Assembly (NCBI RefSeq): GCF_024713975.1
Contig: NC_091095.1
Coordinates: forward strand, 7,021,501-7,085,500
Reading direction: 5' to 3'
DNA length: 64,000 nucleotides
Origin: Paralichthys olivaceus
Lineage: Eukaryota; Chordata; Actinopteri; Pleuronectiformes; Paralichthyidae
Part shown: positions 49,040 through 64,000 of the stretch, piece after piece
Layout of the letters: every line of letters starts with the position of its first letter
How positions within the stretch are numbered: position 1 is the first letter of the stretch
Notes under the pieces: generated by a model
The model's database searches: none
What the model saw: the letters and a program-made list of their open reading frames with translations, nothing else
Told to the model about the DNA's origin: nothing
Made by a program: the position numbers and the translations under genes

Positions 49040-49254
49040 AGCACGTTGCAGGGGGGGGGGGGGTCGCGATTTTGAACGTCGGGACGCTTCGTAAAGGAGC
49101 AAACGGAGCGAAACGGAACGCGTCCTTCTAGAATCTACGTGACGCATCCAGTGGTGGTGACGCGATCCAGAGGTGGAGCCAACGGGGGGGTGTAAGAGAA
49201 GGAGGAGTCAGGGCCGGGGAGGTTATAAAAGCCCCCACGCTGCCGCTGCTCCGC
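49040..49254 (+). promoter_or_regulatory. mknk2 promoter region
   Basis: GC- and CpG-rich block upstream of the mknk2 first exon. It contains a 13-G run (49051-49063), two TGACGC elements at 49140-49145 and 49158-49163 that resemble CRE/ATF half-sites, and TATAAAA at 49224-49230. Factor binding is inference. Confidence 0.6.
49224..49230 (+). promoter_or_regulatory. TATA box of mknk2
   Basis: TATAAAA in GGAGGTTATAAAAGCCCCCA, placing transcription start near 49255-49260. Confidence 0.7.
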
Positions 49255-49374
49255 CACCTTCTTCACGCTCTTACGATCAGGCGGCTCCCTCCCCCCGGCG
49301 ACCGTCCTCTGCGGCTGTTGAAGCAGCGGGTCAGACAACAACGCCAACACTGGAGCTGTAACACCAACGACGGG
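49255..49374 (+). other. mknk2: mknk2 non-coding exon 1 (predicted)
   Basis: Begins about 25-30 nt after the TATA box and ends at CGACGGG|GTGAGT. It is spliced to 49977 (acceptor TGTCCACAG). The 5' end is estimated. Confidence 0.6.
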
Positions 49375-49976
49375 GTGAGTGCACGAGAGAGACACGGAGA
49401 GGGGGGAGGTGTAAAGACATAAAGTGTGGAGGGGGGAGGGGGGGGTTAATCCAGAAAGCTGTTAATGGCGATTTTCTCTTTTTTGTGTCGTCAGCCCGAC
49501 GCAGCGCTATAACACGGTGACGTTACCGTTTTAACCCTCGAGCTAACGGCCGCGGTCTGACGGGTGTAAAAGTTGAACGTGTCCTAACGGTCAGCTCCAG
49601 CGTCTTACTGCTAGCTTCACAAGTGTTAGCCTTCCTGCTGCTAATGGAGTCTTCGCAGGTTTAACCAAACACGACGCAACTCTCCGTCTTTGTTTCTGTG
49701 CGTGTTTTTAACTGGTGCTCCCTGCGCTCTCTTCTTAATGTGACATTCTGAACGCTAAGCTAGCAGCTACGCTATAAGTGGTTGGTGGTGTGTTTAGCAG
49801 CTGCCCGTTGTTTTAATCACCACGGACATGTGATCTGTCACAGCGAGGAGCTCTCAGCTTGCCCGGTTGTTCATTGTAACTTTGTGTTAAGGTTCAGGTG
49901 ATGTGGGTTCTGCGTGTCGGAAGTTGTGGTGTGTCGCGTTTTGTAACGCTGCGGTGTTTTTGTGTGTTGTCCACAG

Positions 49977-50147
49977 GGCTCCCGTTTAAAAGCTGACCAG
50001 CCAGCGCAGTGTGATCACTTGCGACTCTCTCTGAAACCACCTTCTGTTTCGGAGAAGTGCAAATTGACACCCCCCACCAAAAACCCCACTGCTGCCGCTG
50101 CCGCCCACCAGAAGACCAACCACCCCCCCACCCAAATCGAAGCCAGA
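49977..50147 (+). other. mknk2: mknk2 5' UTR part of exon 2
   Basis: From acceptor CCACAG to the ATG. Open in the coding frame, but the only in-frame ATG inside the exon is at 50148, which also matches the conserved MVQ start of MNK2. Confidence 0.7.
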
Positions 50148-59144
<8,997 letters not shown>

Positions 59145-62035
59145 ATGTCATCAACCCTGACCTCCGACCTTCCGTTACGATTCAGATCTAAGACTGCCCT
59201 GAAACTCTCCCTCCCCAGTTCTGGCCACTCTCTCTGATTCTAGCTGGCCTTGATTCCTCTGCCATTCAGGCTCTATTGCCTCGCTGTAAAGGAAGATGCT
59301 GCTTGCAGCTATTCCTCTAAATGCCTTCTGCCCTTCTGCAGCACTTCTGAAGCACATTAGCCCAGGGCCTGCATATAGCAAATGTGCACGTCCAGGTTGG
59401 GGAGGAGGGCCAGGTAATGGTTTGGGAGAGAGAGAGGGAGAGAAGTATTTTCTAAGTTATGTTTTGTTCTGTTTTCATACAACTCGGTTCAGAAGAAATC
59501 AGAACACTTATCTTCAAAACTAAGCTCAGACACCAAAGGACAACCTGTTGTGCTGCTCCCACATTACAACTGGATCCACTGTGAATTAAGTTATCTGGAA
59601 TGTTCTCTTTGCCTGTATGTGTATGCATGAATGGCCTATACGCAGATACATACAAGCTTATGCAATATGCCAAGATGAAGGCTGTTCCTGTCTTGAAGGG
59701 ATTCAGTATACGGGGCTGGGAGGGCTGAAAGTCAATGCTGTCCGTGCCTAGTGCGGTTCATTATGTGGCTGGGGACTCCTCAAAGATTTTTCTTTCCTCC
59801 TACATTTAAGATAAATTCCTTACAGCTGAGCCTCTTCTGTAAATGTCTGAGATGAAACGCGCACTCATCCGGCACTTAATGCTCTGGAAGAATGTTTTTC
59901 TGTACCCAGCCAGCTATGACTTACTGTCACCAATTCGTACAGTTTTTCATGTGACAATAAGCCAAATCATCAGGGGCCACATCGCTCAGTGTTTAAGAGA
60001 CAGTCAGGCAAGTCTGATAGTATTAAATTAAAACTATTTTTCTTGGGCCATGATACTTGGCCACTGCAAATTAAAACCTCTGAGCGTGTTCTGAAGTTAA
60101 CCTGGTATGTTGGTACACGCTGGTTATACAGTATGTTGAATGGCTAGACAGGTGAAAATAGGCAATTTACTCTCTCTGTAAAGACTTAGTCATTTCCCCT
60201 TGCCACAAGAACTTGTTTTTGTTATTTTGTAAGATTTTTTTTCTACAGATCAAATGATGCATTAGAATTAACCTTAGAACTTTTGGCAGTAAAGGTTAGA
60301 GCTCCTATCGGGGTTTGAAAAAGCACATTTTGGCCGATGTGACCGAGTCTCATTTGTCGATCAAATACATTTACCATCATCTTTTTTCCAGGGTTCACTG
60401 TTCTTTCTAAAAAGACCCACCCATTTCAAAACAAATGACATTTGACAAATTTCTCTTTACAAATTAAGAGGCAGAGGAGATTTCTCAAAAAAAAGAAAGC
60501 GTAAAAAAAGAAAAACATTCCATAAAAAGAAAAACAACAAAAAAAGTCTTCCAAGGACGTGTAGCTGTATTAAGTTTACTTTAATTTTCATGTTTGAAAA
60601 CTCCATGTCAATGTGCCACACTGATTTACCCCCTCCCGTTTTTGTATGGCTGTTAATAAGCTTCTATTTTCTATGTGGTGGTTTTCATGCAGGTGCTGTA
60701 CAGGGAAACACCAGACCTTTTTACTTTTTTTTTTTATGTTTTGTGTTTTTAAAAGTTCGGAGTATGTGGTGTATGAGGTGAGAAGATGGAGAGAGTTTAT
60801 TTGATCTGGAGCGTTCATGCCCAGTGAAGGCAAGTTTTTAAGTTGTTTAAGTTTTTTTTTTGTAAGAGTTGGCAATAATCTTTTCGTTGTCGTTTGTTCA
60901 GATTAAGTTAAAGCTCATTCTGAAACTGACAGGTAATGGACTGGTGATGAGGTGGTCTCACAACACTGTAGCCATTTCACCAAAGAGGGTTCATTGAACA
61001 TGTGATCCATCACCTAGCAGTGACAAGTGGGAAACTTCTGATTGTCCATGTCCTGTTGCCAGCACTGCGGCGATGGTACTCTGGAAATGGTGTCAAAGGA
61101 CCCATAATGCTGATAATAGGACACTGTATTAGTTCTAAAAATACCTTTCTGCAGATGCATTGTTATGGGGTTTTATGTCTTATAATAAGACTTACTTGAA
61201 TTTGTGTATGCAGCTGTTTCTTATCTATTTGGGAAACTACTTGGTTATCGGTAATCTCAAAGCATTAAGCTAATGATCAAGGCAATCTTGGGGTTTTGAA
61301 AATGCCTATACACTTCAGTATTCTGCCTTTTTCCCCTTTCGAGCAGCAGACAAGTTAGTCCCTACTTTTTTGATAGGGTTGGATACTCAGAAACGCACAG
61401 ACTTTGGCCATACTCAGTAATATCCTCAATGGTATATGGGAGTTTTCTTGGTCATGACCATTTCTACTTTTTGTCAAATGGCAGTTGCTTTTTTTTTTTG
61501 CTTTTTTTTTTCTGACTGCCCCTTACTGGTGATACCGGGACAAAATGATATCCTAAAGCCTCACAATTTTTATATTGTATGTCATTTTGAAGAAGGAAGT
61601 GTTAAAATTCAGTCATTCAATTAACCAGTTCACCATCATCATCATCCACCTCCCCATAAATTGAATGTAGCCCAAAGGCAAAAGCATTTAACAATCCAGC
61701 AACACTGATCAAAAGTTTTATAAACTGTTTGTTTCATGGACGTGCTGTGGGGTTATTCTGTCTGAGTGGATCCAGTCTGCAAACATTTTTTTGGGAACTA
61801 CACCTGATTTTTAACACTGTCTGAATCACCCAAAACCAATTGTGTTCATTGGGAAGAAATCTGAAATAAATACATCCTTTAAATACAAAAGATATTTTGA
61901 TTTAAAATAAGCACTTTACTGTACCATCTGAATGATTGCAGTTCACTCAAGGCAACATTTATGACAGTTGCTACAGATTTTTGTATTGTTTTTCTAAAAA
62001 AAAAAAAAAAAAAAAAAGCAATAAAATGTTTTGAA
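59145..62035 (+). other. mknk2: mknk2 3' UTR (about 2.9 kb)
   Basis: Unspliced-looking sequence from the stop to the first strong AATAAA, with A- and T-rich stretches and no coding signal. The end is inferred from the poly(A) signal. Confidence 0.65.
62020..62025 (+). terminator. mknk2 polyadenylation signal
   Basis: AATAAA in AAAAGCAATAAAATGTTTTG, directly after a 22-A run (61996-62017). Confidence 0.75.
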
Positions 62036-62601
62036 CTACACACTCGTCTGTTTGGTTACTGTGGTCTCCGGATATTTAGTTCAAAACCAGAAATGCTTCA
62101 GTGAAAACAACTGTACTTTCCCAGATATGAGCTCTCTGCTGTATCACTAGTTTCTTATTAACCAGCCGTCTTATCTCTTGGCCAAGGTTGAGGTTGTTTC
62201 ATCTGATTCTGTGCTGTAAATCCTTCTATCAGTAACACTCCCTGATATCTGAGCTGACTATGTCACATATGTCCTTGGCAAGTATGAGATCAGTTATCTC
62301 CTCACACACACACACACTGAAATGTGACGGCCATGTCACCATCTGTTACTCATGCAGAGAAAACGCCGGTGGGAGGCGCTGCAGCCACGGGCCTCATCTG
62401 ATGAGACTGATGCAACCTGCTGCAAGAGCTCCAGCTCCAGTGTGACACCTCATGATCTCCCTGGTGATACACAATGACTTCTGCTGAATAAAATAAGTTC
62501 CAGTGTAGTATTTCAAAACTAACACGAGTCAGGATGCTTCATCCTGTGGCTAAAACCAGCTGAGTACACAGAAATGATGTCTGTAGGAATTTCACTGGGA
62601 T

Positions 62602-62961
62602 TTAAAGGGATAGTTCCCCCAAAAATGAAAAGTCACTCATTATCCACTCACCACTATGGCGATGGAGGGGTGGGTGAAATGTTTGAGTCAACAAAACACT
62701 TTTAGAGTTTCAGGGCTAAACAGTGTTACAGACAAATCCAATACAATTGAAGTAACTTCAGATGTAAAAACACAACTTGGCTCCATACTGCTCCTGCTGT
62801 GTCATGTAAGTTTCGATAAGCCCCAACATTTGGAGTTGAGCCAGAAACGGTGTCATTTTCACCACGTTTTTAGTCTAAAAGACTGTTTGAAGAATTTCCA
62901 CCCCTCCATTGCTATAGTGGTGAGGAGTGAACTTTCATTTTTGGGTGAACTATCAGTTTAA
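62602..62961. mobile_element. MITE with TTAA ends (family B, about 360 bp)
   Basis: Left end TTAAAGGGATAGTTCCCCCA AAAATGAAAAG and right end CTTTCATTTTTGGGTGAACT ATCAGTTTAA are inverted repeats of each other for about 60 bp (including CCACTATGGCGATGGAGGGG / CCCCTCCATTGCTATAGTGG). Both ends carry TTAA. No transposase frame. Confidence 0.85.
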
Positions 62962-62993
62962 AGCCGGATATATCTGTCAGCTGATTTGACCCC

Positions 62994-62996
<3 letters not shown>

Positions 62997-63026
<30 letters not shown>
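62997..63026. repeat. (GT)n microsatellite
   Basis: 30-bp GT dinucleotide tract. Confidence 0.95.
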
Positions 63027-63030
<4 letters not shown>

Positions 63031-64000
63031 GTATCACTTATTAAGATTTCTCTATTCATCCCATGAAATTTGAATTTTCGTCACTTTTTACAGAAACAAA
63101 GTTCAAGTTTCTCAACAAATCGAGAAAAGCAAAACAAAAACCTGTTTATTGCTCTTCTACTTCAGTATTGCAAAAGTCATATGGCAGCAGGAAATGAAAT
63201 GAAATGACGCAACAGCAGCGTTTTCTGTGCAGCCTCCAGAGAAACTCCACAAACTCTTGTCTCCCTCTACTGGAGAGTTTTCACATCTGCATGTGTCACC
63301 ACACTGACAGGATTGAAATGAAAGTGAATCATCTCTGTATTTAGTAATACATAACTTTTTGATGCAGGTGGAGGTGATTGTGTCCTTTATAAATAAATAA
63401 ATAAACCCATTTTATTTTACATGTTTTTCACCAGATTACACCAAACGTCACTGTTAAATGAGAACAAATCGATCTGTGAGCCACAGATCATGGGATTTCA
63501 GGTCATGAGATTGAATTGTCAGATCTGAAGAGAGTCAAGTGAATTCTATTTCTGCACTGAAAACTGAAAACAGCAATCCTCTCTGACCCAGTTATTTTTG
63601 CAGACTGAGATGAAAATTTATCTGAAGCCCCCCCCACTATGAAACCACATTTAAATCTGCTAGAGTTGGAGTTTTATTTGGATTCACAAACTCATAGGTA
63701 TCAGTCTCCTAAATATGCCTGATGTTCATCATCATTCCCTTGAAACTAAAAAAAGACTGCCCTATTTCTCTCGATGTTAAAGAAAGTGAAAAACATTTCT
63801 TAATCTGCCACTTTGTCCAGTTTAAAGGCAGAATTTAATGGGTCATTTCTTGGCCCATGTCTCATCCTTCCATGAAGTTTCATTTTTGTTTTCCTGTTGT
63901 TTTTCTGACAAACTCAAAGAGGAACAAAAGTGAAAATATAATCTCCTTGGTGAAAGTAAAAACCTGACGGTGAAGCCTGTGTGTCAAAATAACAGAAACT
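63027..64000. other. Right flank, no gene seen
   Basis: No supported coding region. A reversed dispersed-repeat copy fills 63735-63960. Confidence 0.5.
63735..63960 (-). repeat. Dispersed repeat copy (reverse orientation)
   Basis: GATGTTAAAGAAAGTGAAAA, GAATTTAATGGGTCATTTCT and CTCATCCTTCCATGAAGTTT, then AATATAATCTCCTTGGTG, matching 8520-8745 and 45245-45515. Confidence 0.65.

Noticed and set aside
49962..50147. In-frame upstream extension of mknk2
   Set aside because: Its ATG lies in the intron before the acceptor at 49976; the conserved MVQ start is at 50148.

Overview
The window is vertebrate nuclear DNA, almost certainly from a ray-finned (teleost) fish. Protein-coding information is split into short exons with GT/AG boundaries and AT-rich introns. 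Long (CA/TG)n tracts, miniature inverted-repeat transposons and several dispersed repeat types familiar from teleost genomes lie between and inside the genes. All four gene products align closely with vertebrate orthologues recalled from knowledge of the families; no database search was run.

Layout. (1) 253-18013, minus strand: the 5' twelve coding exons of adamts10 (signal peptide, prodomain, zinc metalloprotease, most of the disintegrin-like domain; 535 codons). The rest of the gene (TSP1 repeats, spacer, PLAC) lies beyond the left edge. A probable non-coding first exon is at about 23.4-23.6 kb. (2) 18.4-29.7 kb: repeat-rich intergenic DNA holding a LINE 3' fragment, a 502-bp hairpin-forming MITE with TTAA ends, a 146-bp (TG)n tract and a 25-G run. 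(3) 30197-35026, plus strand: zap70, complete, 12 coding exons, 602 aa, head-to-head with adamts10. (4) 36.6-42.9 kb, plus strand: mob3a (MOB kinase activator 3 family), 3 coding exons, 216 aa, with a probable non-coding first exon. (5) 49.2-62.03 kb, plus strand: mknk2 (MNK2), 13 coding exons, 475 aa, with a TATA-containing GC-rich promoter, a non-coding first exon and a 2.9-kb 3' UTR. (6) 62.05-64 kb: repeat-rich flank with a second kind of TTAA-flanked MITE.

All exon joins were checked by reading phase: every join listed is frame-consistent, and the totals (1605, 1809, 651 and 1428 nt) are all multiples of three. The genes are not an operon and have unrelated roles: extracellular matrix/fibrillin biology (adamts10), T-cell receptor signalling (zap70), an NDR/MST-type kinase adaptor (mob3a) and the MAPK-to-eIF4E branch (mknk2).

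Nothing here looks like a new multi-gene system. The points most worth a second look are molecular details: loss of the Tyr315-equivalent in Zap70 within a shortened linker, a microexon next to an intron made mostly of ATT repeats, a non-consensus furin site in Adamts10, a weak donor on a 79-nt intron, and the hairpin MITE family.
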